64,000 nucleotides of DNA from Mycobacterium sp. 852002-51961_SCH5331710 (GTDB taxonomy: Bacteria > Actinomycetota > Actinomycetes > Mycobacteriales > Mycobacteriaceae), in NCBI RefSeq assembly GCF_001665535.1, contig NZ_LZSQ01000045.1, positions 36,303 through 100,302 of the forward strand. The letters are read 5' to 3'. Every line of letters begins with the position of its first letter. Within the stretch, counting starts at the first letter, position 1. The position numbers and the translations under genes are program-made. The notes under the pieces are model-generated. The model saw only the letters and a list, made by a program, of their open reading frames with translations. It had not been told where the DNA came from and made no database searches. Shown one piece after another: positions 34,505 to 42,757 of this stretch.

Positions 34505-35263
34505 TCACCGGGCGTGGCGCAGGATCACCAATTCTCCGGTCAGCGTTCCGTCTTCGAGGAGCCGCCCGATATCGCTGCTTTGTTCTTCGGCCAGTTGCCA
34601 GGCCCGCTTGCTGCCGTGCCGTTCGGCCAGCGCGGTTTCCACCTTGTCGGCGCGTTCGTTCCACGCCCCGGGTATCTCGGGCAGATCGGCGGTGCTCAGC
34701 CGGTCCTCGGCGACGAGGGTCGCCCGCTGGATCAGCGCGTCCAACCGGTCCGGCGTCGGGAAGTGGTTGTCGGGGAGCCGATCGTCGGGGATCGCGCGGT
34801 GCGCCACGAACGCGAGCAACCCGATGTATCCGCCGGGCCGCACCGCGCGGCGCAACTCGCCCAGCAGCGTGAGTTGATCCGGCGTGGTGCACAGCACGCC
34901 CAGCGACCACGCCGCGTCGAAACTCGCGTCGGCGATCGGCAGCGCCGAGCCGAGCCCACAGATCACGGGGTGGTCGAACAGTTTGCGCGCCGCATGGCAG
35001 GCGCCGGCCTCGGGTTCGACGAGCACGGGGCGCACCGAGCGCGCTTGCGCCGCGTACGCCGCCGGCCCGCCCACGCCCGCGCCGCAGTCCAGCAGCGTGT
35101 CGCCCTCCGAGAGGCCCATGTGCTCAATGAGCCAGTCCAGCGCGGCGGGGCTTCCGCTGCCGCGGCAGGCCGCGGGTATGTAGTAGTCCGGGCCCAGGTC
35201 CCGCGCCACCCCGGCCGTCCATTCGGCGACGGTGTCGAACTCGGCCTCCATCGCTTCACTCAC
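34505..35263 (-). CDS. Class I SAM-dependent methyltransferase
   Basis: 252-residue methyltransferase. SAM motif I is DTLLDCGAGVGGPAAYAA, followed by an acidic residue in VLVEPEAGA, and motif IV/post-I lies at ADASFDAAWSLGVL; the final strand is LRRAVRPGGYIGLLAFVAH. The start is GTG 35263, which overlaps the stop of the MTHFR-like gene in a GTGA (ATG 35251 is an alternative). The coupling to an MTHFR-like protein links methyl-group supply to methyl transfer. The acceptor is unknown, possibly a small organic acid. Confidence 0.85.
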   Translation of the reverse strand: MSEAMEAEFDTVAEWTAGVARDLGPDYYIPAACRGSGSPAALDWLIEHMGLSEGDTLLDCGAGVGGPAAYAAQARSVRPVLVEPEAGACHAARKLFDHPVICGLGSALPIADASFDAAWSLGVLCTTPDQLTLLGELRRAVRPGGYIGLLAFVAHRAIPDDRLPDNHFPTPDRLDALIQRATLVAEDRLSTADLPEIPGAWNERADKVETALAERHGSKRAWQLAEEQSSDIGRLLEDGTLTGELVILRHAR

Positions 35264-36243
35264 GCAGCCACCTCCTGAACGCGGCGTCCCACCTCGGCCT
35301 TGATCTCGGCCCCGACGCGTGCGCCGGACGCCGACGCCAGCCCGGAGATGTTCACGCCTTCGACCCCGTCGATCGACAACAATGCCCGAGCCTCGGCGAC
35401 CGCGGCCTCGATTCCGGCAGCCACGGGATCGGGTGCGGCCAGGACGTATTCGGTCACCGACGGGTCGAGGTCGAGGCCGGGCAGCCCCTGCAGCACCGCG
35501 GCGGACACGTTGTCGGTGAACACCGCGACCGCCGCGATCACCGGGATGGACAAACCGGCGGCCCGGGCCGCCTGCATGAAGTCCGCGATCATCGCCGGAT
35601 ACGGGACGTGGTTGAGCACCGCCAAACTGGCACCCGCGTGCTGCTTTTGCACCAGCCGGGTGGGCCGGGCGGAAACGGGTGGCGCCGTCGGCGTCTCCGG
35701 TACCGCCGCAACCATGCCGATCGACGCGGCGAGGTCCACCAGGCGGGGGCCGTCGAGATCGAAGGTCTGCGTGACGTCGGGCCGCACGTCGTAACCCCGT
35801 CCGTCGCCGGTCACGCACAGTGCGGTCTCGACACCGACGCTGCGCAACCCCCGTAGTTCCTGTTCGAGCACCACGCGGTTGCGGTCCCGGCACGACAGCG
35901 TGATCCACGGCGTCACACCGGCGTCGAGCAGCAGACGGCCCATCAAGGTGGGCGGGAAGTCCGGTTTGTTCTGATGTTCACCCACCAGCACGGCGTCACA
36001 CGACCGCGCGAGCAGTCCCGCCGTCTCCACGACGTCGTGCGCGTCGAACGGTGCGCAGCTGAAGTCGGTGAGCACCAGCGGCGGTCGGACCGGCCGCGGT
36101 TCGCGCCGCGGTCCCGACCACGGCACGACCTCGCCGAACACGCAGGGGCCGGGGCGCATCTCGCACTGCCCGTCCGGCCGCACGCCACCGCAAGGTCCGA
36201 ACTCCATCCGCTTGGGACAGCTCGACTCCGGCGGCGACGTCAC
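35260..36243 (-). CDS. Methylenetetrahydrofolate reductase-like protein with N-terminal Cys-rich MTHFR_C segment
   Basis: 327-residue protein. The N-terminus carries the cysteine-rich motif CPKRMEFGPCGGVRPDGQCE known from MTHFR C-terminal (zinc-binding) domains, then a TIM-barrel core (VLTDFSCAPFDAHDVVETA, SCRDRNRVVLEQELRGLRS, LCVTGDGRGYDVRPDV). It may reduce a methylene-folate or act in methyl transfer. The start is GTG 36243, preceded by a strong GGGGAG site that is duplicated upstream. The ATG one base out of frame at 36247 gives a shadow frame. It overlaps the methyltransferase gene. Confidence 0.8.
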   Translation of the reverse strand: MTSPPESSCPKRMEFGPCGGVRPDGQCEMRPGPCVFGEVVPWSGPRREPRPVRPPLVLTDFSCAPFDAHDVVETAGLLARSCDAVLVGEHQNKPDFPPTLMGRLLLDAGVTPWITLSCRDRNRVVLEQELRGLRSVGVETALCVTGDGRGYDVRPDVTQTFDLDGPRLVDLAASIGMVAAVPETPTAPPVSARPTRLVQKQHAGASLAVLNHVPYPAMIADFMQAARAAGLSIPVIAAVAVFTDNVSAAVLQGLPGLDLDPSVTEYVLAAPDPVAAGIEAAVAEARALLSIDGVEGVNISGLASASGARVGAEIKAEVGRRVQEVAA

Positions 36244-36246
36244 GCA

Positions 36247-36282
36247 TCTCCCCTCAACGCTGAGTCTCCCCTCAACGCTGAG
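36247..36282. repeat. Tandem 18-bp duplication holding the ribosome-binding site
   Basis: Positions 36247-36264 and 36265-36282 are identical 18-mers (TCTCCCCTCAACGCTGAG on the plus strand). On the minus strand each copy includes GAGGGGAGA, so the MTHFR-like gene has two ribosome-site-like segments in tandem. Confidence 0.9.
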
Positions 36283-36360
36283 CTCAGATACCCACCTCGT
36301 CGGTGCGGCAACCGCGGCCAGCGTCGCACCGGGGCGCCGGACCCACCGGGTACGTTCGTT

Positions 36361-37212
36361 GTGGTGGACGACGCGCAGGACGGGACAGCCGATTCGAGAG
36401 CCGACGACATCGCCCTGACCGGGGTCTCGGAGACTGCGTTGCTCACGCTGAACGGCCGGGCGCATCAGGCCCGCCACCCGAACGCCATCATCGACGATCC
36501 GATGGCGATCCGCCTCGTCGACGCGATCGACTTCGACTTCGACAAGTTCGGCCGCAAGGGCCAGGAGATGGCGCTGCGCTCGCTGGCGTTCGACCGGGCG
36601 GCCGGTCACTATCTGTCGGACCATCCTCGTGCGACGGTCGTCGCGCTCGCGGAGGGGCTGCAGACCAGCTTCTGGCGACTGAACACCCTGATTCCGCACG
36701 CTGACTTTCGCTGGCTCACAGTCGATTTCCAGCCGATCATCGACCTGCGCGAGCGGCTGCTGCCGGCGTCGCCGCGGATCACCACCCTCGCCCAGTCGGC
36801 GCTCGACTACTCGTGGATGGAGAAGGTCGACGACAGCTCGGGTGTCTTCATCACCGCAGAGGGCCTGTTGATGTACCTGCAGCCCGATGAGGCGATGGGC
36901 CTCATCGCCGCCTGCGCCGAACGATTCCCCGGCGGTCAGATGGTCTTCGACCTGCCGCCTGTTGTCGTGAAGAAGATCGCCCCGAAGGGTCTGCGCGCAT
37001 CGCGGCGGTACCGCGTGCCGCCGATGCCGTTCAGCCTGTCGGCCGCGCAGTTGGCCGCCCTGCCCGAGTCCATCCCCGGCATCCGCGCCGTGCACGACCT
37101 GCCGATGCCGCCGGGACGGGGCTGGTTCTTCGAGAAGGCCTATCCGGCTTTCTGGCAGTTCAAGCCGACCAAGAATCTCCGCGGCGCGTACACCTTGCTC
37201 GAGTTCGGCTGA
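36361..37212 (+). CDS. Leucine carboxyl methyltransferase-like (PPM/Omt) protein
   Basis: 283-residue SAM-dependent methyltransferase of the class annotated in mycobacteria as LCMT-like or putative O-methyltransferase. SAM-binding segments are TVVALAEGLQTSFWRLN, where a Glu replaces the usual first acidic loop residue, DFRWLTVDFQPIIDLRERLL, and the substrate wall SSGVFITAEGLLMYLQPDEA. The start is a GTG at 36361 (a second GTG is at 36364); frame continuity upstream is unsupported. It diverges from the MTHFR-like gene. Family members methylate carboxyls or hydroxyls of small substrates. Confidence 0.83.
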   Translation: MVDDAQDGTADSRADDIALTGVSETALLTLNGRAHQARHPNAIIDDPMAIRLVDAIDFDFDKFGRKGQEMALRSLAFDRAAGHYLSDHPRATVVALAEGLQTSFWRLNTLIPHADFRWLTVDFQPIIDLRERLLPASPRITTLAQSALDYSWMEKVDDSSGVFITAEGLLMYLQPDEAMGLIAACAERFPGGQMVFDLPPVVVKKIAPKGLRASRRYRVPPMPFSLSAAQLAALPESIPGIRAVHDLPMPPGRGWFFEKAYPAFWQFKPTKNLRGAYTLLEFG

Positions 37213-37312
37213 CGTCAAGGCCGTTTGACGAATATCACTCCGACGTCCCGAAACAGGGTCTGAGCTGGCCCGTTATCGCCCATTCGGCGTAATTGGATTG
37301 TTACCGAGGTTT

Positions 37313-37348
37313 GTCACATTCGTCACTCGGGTAACTTTGATAACAGAC
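37313..37348 (+). promoter_or_regulatory. Four 9-bp direct repeats of GTCAC type, MtrA-site-like
   Basis: GTCAC (37313), GTCAC (37322), GTAAC (37331) and ATAAC (37340) occur at exact 9-base steps, about 60 bases upstream of the 37404 start. They resemble the loose direct repeats I recall for the MtrA response regulator. The same stretch contains TTGTCA and TAACTT, which could be promoter elements. Confidence 0.45.
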
Positions 37349-37403
37349 CGGCAACACATCGGCCGGCCGCCACACCGAAGAAAGAGACGAATGGGAAATC
37401 ACG

Positions 37404-37868
37404 ATGAACACCGTCCTGTACTTCAGCACCAACGGCCCCGTTTATGAAACCCGCGCTTACACCACCGCGGATATCGACCAACTCGTAGAAGATCAGGGCC
37501 TGCAGTCCCTGACCAGCGCCGACCGGCAGTTCGACTTCTGGTTCAGCCCGACCACGCAACGCTGCCAGCGACGCATCAACCGAAAAGCCACCGAAGTGCT
37601 ACTGGCGACCAGCAGTTTCACCCCCAAGACCGTCCCCCTGCTGCGCGGATGCGTCGTCGTGGCCACTCATGACGAGGACGGTGAGCTCGACGGGCTCAGC
37701 TGGCAGCAACTCGACCTCCTGGTCCGCCGCAGGCACGCCCTGACGCGGCGCGATGAGCGCGTGCTCAACAGGCGGATCCAACGCGAAGAGCGCAAGCAGC
37801 AGCGCAGCACCCCCACTCCGGCGGTCGCCTCCCTCGGCTGCGCGCGGCCCCGCTTCGCCGTGCACTGA
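37404..37868 (+). CDS. Conserved hypothetical protein with basic C-terminus
   Basis: 154 residues, cytoplasmic, no family recognised. The N-terminal 100 residues look folded (TVLYFSTNGPVYETRAYTTA, then FDFWFSPTTQRCQRRIN). The C-terminal part is a long charged helix with many Arg/Glu pairs (LLVRRRHALTRRDERVLNRR), then a Pro/Ser-rich tail. Two Cys occur in the folded part (QRCQRR and LRGCVVV). The upstream region has a repeat array that may bind a response regulator. It is alone on its strand between a methyltransferase and an amidase. I have no functional call. Confidence 0.65.
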   Translation: MNTVLYFSTNGPVYETRAYTTADIDQLVEDQGLQSLTSADRQFDFWFSPTTQRCQRRINRKATEVLLATSSFTPKTVPLLRGCVVVATHDEDGELDGLSWQQLDLLVRRRHALTRRDERVLNRRIQREERKQQRSTPTPAVASLGCARPRFAVH

Positions 37869-37922
37869 CGCCTCTGCCGATGAGTCGCCCGCTGCGGCGG
37901 CGGAGGCACGTACGGTCAGACG

Positions 37923-39392
37923 GTGAACTTCGAGGAGTACCGCGCTCAGGACGCAACCGGGTTGGCCAAGCTCGTCGCCGACAATGAGGTGACGGCCACC
38001 GAGTTGCTGGACGTGGCCAGAAACCGCGCGGCCGCAGTGAATCCGCGCATCAACGCGATCGTGCGTGACGTCCCGGCCTCACCGCGGGATGCGGCCGCGG
38101 GCCCGTTCTCAGGTGTGCCGTTCCTGATCAAGGACCTCGCCCAGGATTACGCGGGGTTACCGACGTCTGCGGGATCGCGCGCGCTGATGTCGAAACCCGT
38201 GGCCGAGCACTCGGAGGTCGTGCGGCGGTGGCAGGACGCCGGCCTGGTCATCTTCGGCAAGACGAACACCCCGGAATTCGGGGCGAAGGGCATCACCGAA
38301 CCCGCGGCGTGGGGTCCGGCGCGCAATCCGTGGGACCTCAACCGCACGCCCGGCGGCTCGTCGGGAGGTTCGGCCGCAGCGGTCGCTGCCGGAATCGTGC
38401 CGTGCGCAGGCGCCAACGACGGCGGCGGATCCATCCGCATCCCGGCGGCATGCTGCGGGCTGGTCGGCCTGAAGCCCGGGCGCGGCCTGACACCGTCGGG
38501 ACCCGCGACGGGTGAGTCCATGCACGGCGCCGCGGTCCAGGGCGTCGTCTCCAGGACGGTCCGGGACACGGCGGCGATGCTCGATGTGCTGCGCGGCGGC
38601 GAACCGTGGGGACCGTATGTCCCCGGCATCCCTGAGACGCCGTTCGCGTCCTGTGTGGGAGCCGATCCCGGCACGCTGCGCATCGGCGTCCGTGTTGCGT
38701 CCGCGATCAACCCGTCTCCGCACCCCGAGGCCGCCGCGGCCGTCGAGGCGACCGTGCAGGCGCTCACCGAACTCGACCACCACGTCGACGAACTTCCGAG
38801 CGCCCCCTTCGACGACGCGGCCCTTGCACGGGACTTCCTGCTGACGTGGTTCGTCTACACGGCGTGGGAACTCGATGAGGCCAAACGGGTATCGGGTGCC
38901 GGTGATGAATCGTTCGAACGAGACACGCTCATCCTGGCCGCGCTCGGGCGGGCGACGAGCGGCGTCGACTACGTGGACGCCGTGCAGCGGCGCCACGAGC
39001 ACACGCGCAGGCTGACCACATTCTTCGAGTCGTACGACCTGCTGTTGACACCCGCACTGGCGACGCCGCCGCCAACCATCGGCGAGTTCGACCTACCGGT
39101 CACGCTGCAGCGCGCGGCCCACGTGCTGATCAAGACGCGCACGGCGAAGTTGTTGCGGTACACCAAGATCGTCGACGACATGGTGGACAAGAATCTCAGC
39201 TGGGTGCCCTACACCCAGCTCGCCAATTTGACTGGGCGTCCGGCGATTTCGCTTCCGCTGCACTGGACGGCGGGCGGGCTGCCGCTGGGGGTTCAGTTCG
39301 TCGCGCCGCTTGCAGGCGAGTCCACGCTGATCCAGTTGGCCGCCCAACTCGAGCAGGCCCTGCCCTGGGCCGATCGCGTCGCCCCGATCTAA
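37923..39392 (+). CDS. Amidase, amidase-signature family
   Basis: 489-residue amidase that hydrolyses carboxamides. The Ser-cisSer-Lys triad is seen as Lys70 in VPFLIKDLAQ, cis-Ser146 in TPGGSSGGSAAAV, and nucleophile Ser170 in NDGGGSIRIPAACCG. Its length is usual for the family. It starts at GTG 37923. C-terminal segments PAISLPLHWTAGGLPLGVQF and LIQLAAQLEQALPWADRV match the family. No signal peptide is seen. It converges with the broken sigma gene, whose stop overlaps its end. The substrate is unknown; gatA is unlikely because no gatB or gatC lies nearby. Confidence 0.88.
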   Translation: MNFEEYRAQDATGLAKLVADNEVTATELLDVARNRAAAVNPRINAIVRDVPASPRDAAAGPFSGVPFLIKDLAQDYAGLPTSAGSRALMSKPVAEHSEVVRRWQDAGLVIFGKTNTPEFGAKGITEPAAWGPARNPWDLNRTPGGSSGGSAAAVAAGIVPCAGANDGGGSIRIPAACCGLVGLKPGRGLTPSGPATGESMHGAAVQGVVSRTVRDTAAMLDVLRGGEPWGPYVPGIPETPFASCVGADPGTLRIGVRVASAINPSPHPEAAAAVEATVQALTELDHHVDELPSAPFDDAALARDFLLTWFVYTAWELDEAKRVSGAGDESFERDTLILAALGRATSGVDYVDAVQRRHEHTRRLTTFFESYDLLLTPALATPPPTIGEFDLPVTLQRAAHVLIKTRTAKLLRYTKIVDDMVDKNLSWVPYTQLANLTGRPAISLPLHWTAGGLPLGVQFVAPLAGESTLIQLAAQLEQALPWADRVAPI

Positions 39393-40362
39393 CCGCCCGA
39401 CATCCGCTGCCGCAGCCTCGCCGCCTGCACGGTGAGATGGTTGCGCTCGGCGATGTTCTGCGCCTTCGCGGCCGCCTCGACGTAAAGTTCAGCGGCCGTG
39501 GCAATTTCGCCCGCACGCTCGTGCAGGTACGCGGCCGCTGCGGTATAGCGCGGAAGTGCCGGATCGAGCTCGGCCAGCGCGGCGAGCCCCGCTTGCGGCC
39601 CGTCGGCCTCTCCGACGGCGACCGCGCGGTTGAGCCGCACTACCGGGCTGCCGGTGAGGCGGACCAACTCGTCGTACCACTCGACGATCTGCACCCAGTC
39701 GGTCTCGTCGGCGGTCTGCGCGTCGGCGTGCAGCGCGGCGATCGCGGCCTGTGCCTGGTACTCCCCCAGTCGATCCCGGGCCAGTGCGGCCTGCAGCACG
39801 GCCACCCCCTCGCCGATCAGGTCACGGTGCCACAGCCGACGGTCCTGCTCGGCGAGCGGCACCAGGCTGCCGTCGGCGCGGGTGCGGGCCGGGCGGCGCG
39901 CATGGTGCGTTTGGCCCTGCTGATCCGTTGCGCCATCGTCGCTTCCGGTACGAGGTGGGCCTGGGCGATCTGGCGCGTCGTGAGCCCGCCGACCGCCCGC
40001 AGAGTCAACGCGACCGCCGACGCGGGGCTGAGGTCGGGGTGTGCACACAGGAAGTACAGCCTCAGCGTGTCGTCGACGGGCACGGCCGGTCCGGGTGCCG
40101 GTTCGTCGACGGCCTGCTGCTCGCGCCGGTGCCGGGCAGCATCGGAGCGGGTGAGGTCGATGAACCGGCGCCAGGCGGTGGTGATCAGCCAGCCCTTGGG
40201 GTCGTCGGGGGGCCGGGCCGGCCAGGTCTCGAGGGCGCGCAGCAGCGCCTCCTGAACGGCGTCCTCGGCGGTCGCGAAGTCCGCACCGCGGCGGACGAGG
40301 GTCGCCAGGACCGCGGGGATCAGGTTCCGCAGCGCCGCCTCGTCCACCGCGCCGGGCCTCAC
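39389..40362 (-). pseudogene. ECF42-type sigma factor, disrupted by an internal deletion and frameshift
   Basis: The N-terminal part starts at GTG 40362 (VRPGAVDEAALRNLIPAV) and gives sigma regions 2 and 4 (ATAEDAVQEALLRALETWP; LTTRQIAQAHLVPEATMAQR) up to SRAKRTM near 39901. It then shifts frame; the C-terminal TPR-like part reads in another frame from about 39900 to the TAA/TAG region at 39389 (ARTRADGSLVPLAEQDRRLW, then EYQAQAAIAALHADAQTADE). In family members about 75-80 residues separate these parts, so roughly 230 bases are missing. Neither frame alone makes a normal protein. It overlaps the YCII gene in a GTGA. A sequencing or assembly error is the alternative. Confidence 0.75.
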
Positions 40363-40766
40363 TCGGTGACCGTGGGCGGCGCCGTCAGGAACGGCCGGAG
40401 TTCGAGCCATTCGTGGATCGGCCGCCCGCCCGCGCCCGGAGCCGCCGACAGTTCCCCAGCCAATTCGACCGCGCGCTCGTAGGAATCAACGTCGATGACC
40501 ATCCACCCCGCCACCAGATCCTTGGTTTCGGCGAAGGGGCAGTCGACCACCGGCGGATTGCCCTCGCCGTCGGAACGCACCCATGCGCCCTCCGGCGCCA
40601 GGGCCGCATGCGTGACGAACTCGCCGGTGCTCTCCAGTCGCGCCGCGAAATCGTTCATGTACCTGATGTGCGCCTCGATCTCCTCGGGCGTCCACCGGTC
40701 CATCGGCACGTCGTTGACGCCGGCCGGCGCGCCTCGGTAGTGCTTGAGCAGCAGATACTTGGCCAT
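40359..40766 (-). CDS. YCII-related DGPF-domain protein
   Basis: 135-residue YCII-like protein, the usual genetic partner of ECF42 sigma factors. It begins MAKYLLLKHYRGAP and has VVDCPFAETKDLVAGWMVID and HEWLELRPF, the DGPF/YCII fold in which a His/Asp pair may act. I use ATG 40766 because the fold begins there; 35 more codons upstream are open but lack support. Its stop overlaps the GTG of the sigma gene, so the two were designed for coupled translation. With the sigma gene broken, its own role may be lost or independent. Confidence 0.85.
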   Translation of the reverse strand: MAKYLLLKHYRGAPAGVNDVPMDRWTPEEIEAHIRYMNDFAARLESTGEFVTHAALAPEGAWVRSDGEGNPPVVDCPFAETKDLVAGWMVIDVDSYERAVELAGELSAAPGAGGRPIHEWLELRPFLTAPPTVTE

Positions 40767-40786
40767 GGTTCTTCCTTTTGTCGTTC

Positions 40787-40798
40787 GGGTCGCGACCC
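40787..40798. promoter_or_regulatory. 12-bp perfect palindrome upstream of YCII gene
   Basis: GGGTCGCGACCC lies 21 bases upstream of the YCII start in the divergent gap to the enoyl-CoA hydratase gene. A GC-only palindrome of this length can occur by chance here, so the operator call is weak. Confidence 0.25.
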
Positions 40799-40888
40799 TA
40801 GTTGGTCGCCCACCCCTGGGACGGAGCCATCGCGCGATTCTCGACATCGATCGGCTCGGCCGGCCCGTCACCTGGCTAGGGTGCAGCC

Positions 40889-41662
40889 ATGAGCCTCGTG
40901 ACCTACGAGTTGGACGAACACATCGCGACCATCACCCTCAACCGCCCCGAAGCGCGCAATGCGATCAACGGTGAGGTGCGGCGCGGCCTGAACGCGGCGT
41001 GGGAGCGGTTCCGCGACGACGAGGACGCCTGGGTCGGCATCCTGACCGCCAACGGCGACGTCTTCTGTGCAGGCGGTGACCTCAAGGACGGCGAAGGTTC
41101 GGTCGGCACCTTCGGCGGCACGTTCTGGGAGAAGCCGACTATCAACTCGTTCGAAAGCGGTATGGAGCTGTTCAAGCCGACGATCGCCGCGGTCAACGGC
41201 CCCTGCATCGGTTACGGCCTGACGGGCGTCCTGTTCTGCGATTTCGTGATCGCCTCCACCACAGCCACTTTCGCGTTTCCCGAGGTCTCCATCGGCGTCC
41301 CGACGATCGTCGGCGCGATCCGGCTGCCCGAGCGGGTCCGGTGGGCCGACGCCATGGAGTTGCTGCTGACCGGCAAGCCGATCGACGCCGAACGCGCCAA
41401 GGAGATGGGGCTGGTGTGGCGGCTGGTCGAGCCCGCCGATCTGCAGGCCGAGGCGCGGTCCTGGGCGGCGACGCTCACCGAAGCGGCGCCGTTGGCGCAA
41501 CGCGCAACGAAGGAGGTGGCCTGGCGCACCGCCAACATGGGTTGGATCGAGTCCGTCCGCTTCGGGGAGACGATGCGCAAGGTGGCCGCCGCGACCGACG
41601 ATGTGCGGGAGGGGCTCACGGCCTGGCGGGAGAAGCGCCCGCCGCGATGGCGCGGCCGCTGA
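40889..41662 (+). CDS. Enoyl-CoA hydratase/isomerase (crotonase) family protein
   Basis: 257-residue crotonase. ITLNRPEARNAINGEV is the N-terminal motif; the oxyanion/acyl-CoA loop is CAGGDLKDG and the active helix region is NGPCIGYGLTGVLFCD then FPEVSIGVPTIVGAI. The second catalytic Glu (in PEVSIG) is present but the first Glu position is not occupied (GYGLTG), so it may be an isomerase, hydrolase or other crotonase rather than a true hydratase. It stands alone on the plus strand between the YCII gene and the convergent FNT channel gene. Confidence 0.87.
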   Translation: MSLVTYELDEHIATITLNRPEARNAINGEVRRGLNAAWERFRDDEDAWVGILTANGDVFCAGGDLKDGEGSVGTFGGTFWEKPTINSFESGMELFKPTIAAVNGPCIGYGLTGVLFCDFVIASTTATFAFPEVSIGVPTIVGAIRLPERVRWADAMELLLTGKPIDAERAKEMGLVWRLVEPADLQAEARSWAATLTEAAPLAQRATKEVAWRTANMGWIESVRFGETMRKVAAATDDVREGLTAWREKRPPRWRGR

Positions 41663-41676
41663 GGCCTACTCCGGAC

Positions 41677-42492
41677 TCACGACTCCTCGGCTTCCTCCCG
41701 CTCGTCTTTCAGCCGTTCCTTGCTGCGCAGCAGGCGAAGCAGCGTCACCAGCAGCAGGCCGCCGACCACGTTGCCGACGATCGTGTATCCGAACCACTTC
41801 AACCAGTCGACGTAGCCGAACGGGGCGCCGCCGATGAGTGCTCCGAAGATCAACAGCGAGTCCAGAATCGAGTGGAACATCTGTAGCCCGGCGAGCAGGA
41901 ATCCGCCGGCGACGGCCGCGGCGATCTTGCCGAACGTCGAATCCGTGCCGTGCTGCATGCGCGTCATCAACGTGATGACCATGCCGCCCAACAACGACAG
42001 CGTCACCGTCTCCGCCGACAACGGCGCCGTGGCGAAGTGGCTGGCCGACTCGACCGTCTGCTCATGCAGTTTCGGGTAGGCCGTCACGATCAGCCACATG
42101 ATCGCCCATCCGCCAATGAGATTGGCGATCAACGTCCCGCTCCACAACTTCAGCAGCTGTGCGACGCTCGCGCGTTTGGCGACGACGGTCGTGACCGGCA
42201 CCAGGAAACCTTCGGTGAACAGCTCGCTGCGACCCAGCAGCATCGCGAGGAACCCGATCGAGAACGCGACGCCGGCGAGCAGCTGGTTGTGCGTGGCGGT
42301 CAGCACCGACAGATATGCGAGCACGCCGACGGCGACCTCGGTACCGCCGAAGAAGCCGGTGACCAGGACTTCGCGCCACGTCCGGTGAAGGCGCTGCGTG
42401 CCCTCGTCGACCATCCTCTGGAAGGCGCCCTCCAGCTCGTCCTCGATGGGACTGTCCGTATCGCCTATCTGGCGCTGACGGGTCTCGCTCAT
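41677..42492 (-). CDS. Formate/nitrite transporter (FNT) family channel
   Basis: 271-residue membrane protein of the FocA/NirC group. Six hydrophobic spans are visible, e.g. VLVTGFFGGTEVAVGVLAYL, LLAGVAFSIGFLAMLLG, LIANLIGGWAIMWLIVTA and VGNVVGGLLLVTLL. SELFTEGFLVP and LIANLIGGW are the FNT loop signatures. The N-terminus is acidic (RQIGDTDSPIEDELEGAFQR), as in some actinobacterial members. It would conduct small monovalent anions such as formate or nitrite. It stands alone, with a nested inverted repeat upstream. Confidence 0.88.
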   Translation of the reverse strand: MSETRQRQIGDTDSPIEDELEGAFQRMVDEGTQRLHRTWREVLVTGFFGGTEVAVGVLAYLSVLTATHNQLLAGVAFSIGFLAMLLGRSELFTEGFLVPVTTVVAKRASVAQLLKLWSGTLIANLIGGWAIMWLIVTAYPKLHEQTVESASHFATAPLSAETVTLSLLGGMVITLMTRMQHGTDSTFGKIAAAVAGGFLLAGLQMFHSILDSLLIFGALIGGAPFGYVDWLKWFGYTIVGNVVGGLLLVTLLRLLRSKERLKDEREEAEES

Positions 42493-42564
42493 GTGGGTCC
42501 TCCGCTTCCGTGACGGTCAGGGGTACCCGGCTTGCGCAGCGCCGAAGCAAAGCGCGGCGGTGGC

Positions 42565-42623
42565 CGGTTTTTGCGCCGAGGGTCATTCAATGCGTTTTCG
42601 CACAGCCCTACGCGCAAAAACGG
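42565..42623. repeat. Composite inverted repeat upstream of the FNT gene
   Basis: CGGTTTTTGCGC (42565-42576) pairs with GCGCAAAAACGG (42612-42623) with one bulge; the 35-base interior holds GCGTTTTCGC, itself a short stem, and AGGG/CCCT. It lies between FNT (minus, start 42492) and the Rv1733c-like gene (plus, start 42758), where no gene ends, so a terminator role is not obvious. Confidence 0.5.
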
Positions 42624-42757
42624 CTCGCAGTCCCAACATTGTGGATCGGCTACAACGGTCGCCCTCGATGTTGTCGAGCATCGGCAAACCCTCAGCAGGC
42701 GATCCGGTTCACCATTGGAGAAACACACGCAATCGCAGACAGCGAGAGGAGAGCACG

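Noticed and set aside
36244..37218. Minus-strand reading extending the MTHFR-like gene to 652 residues
   Set aside because: It runs antisense through the methyltransferase gene on the plus strand and lacks any start signal; GTG 36243 has a strong ribosome site.
39817..40048. Two overlapping genuine genes instead of one broken sigma gene
   Set aside because: The two frames together match the ends of a single family and neither has its own start or complete domain.
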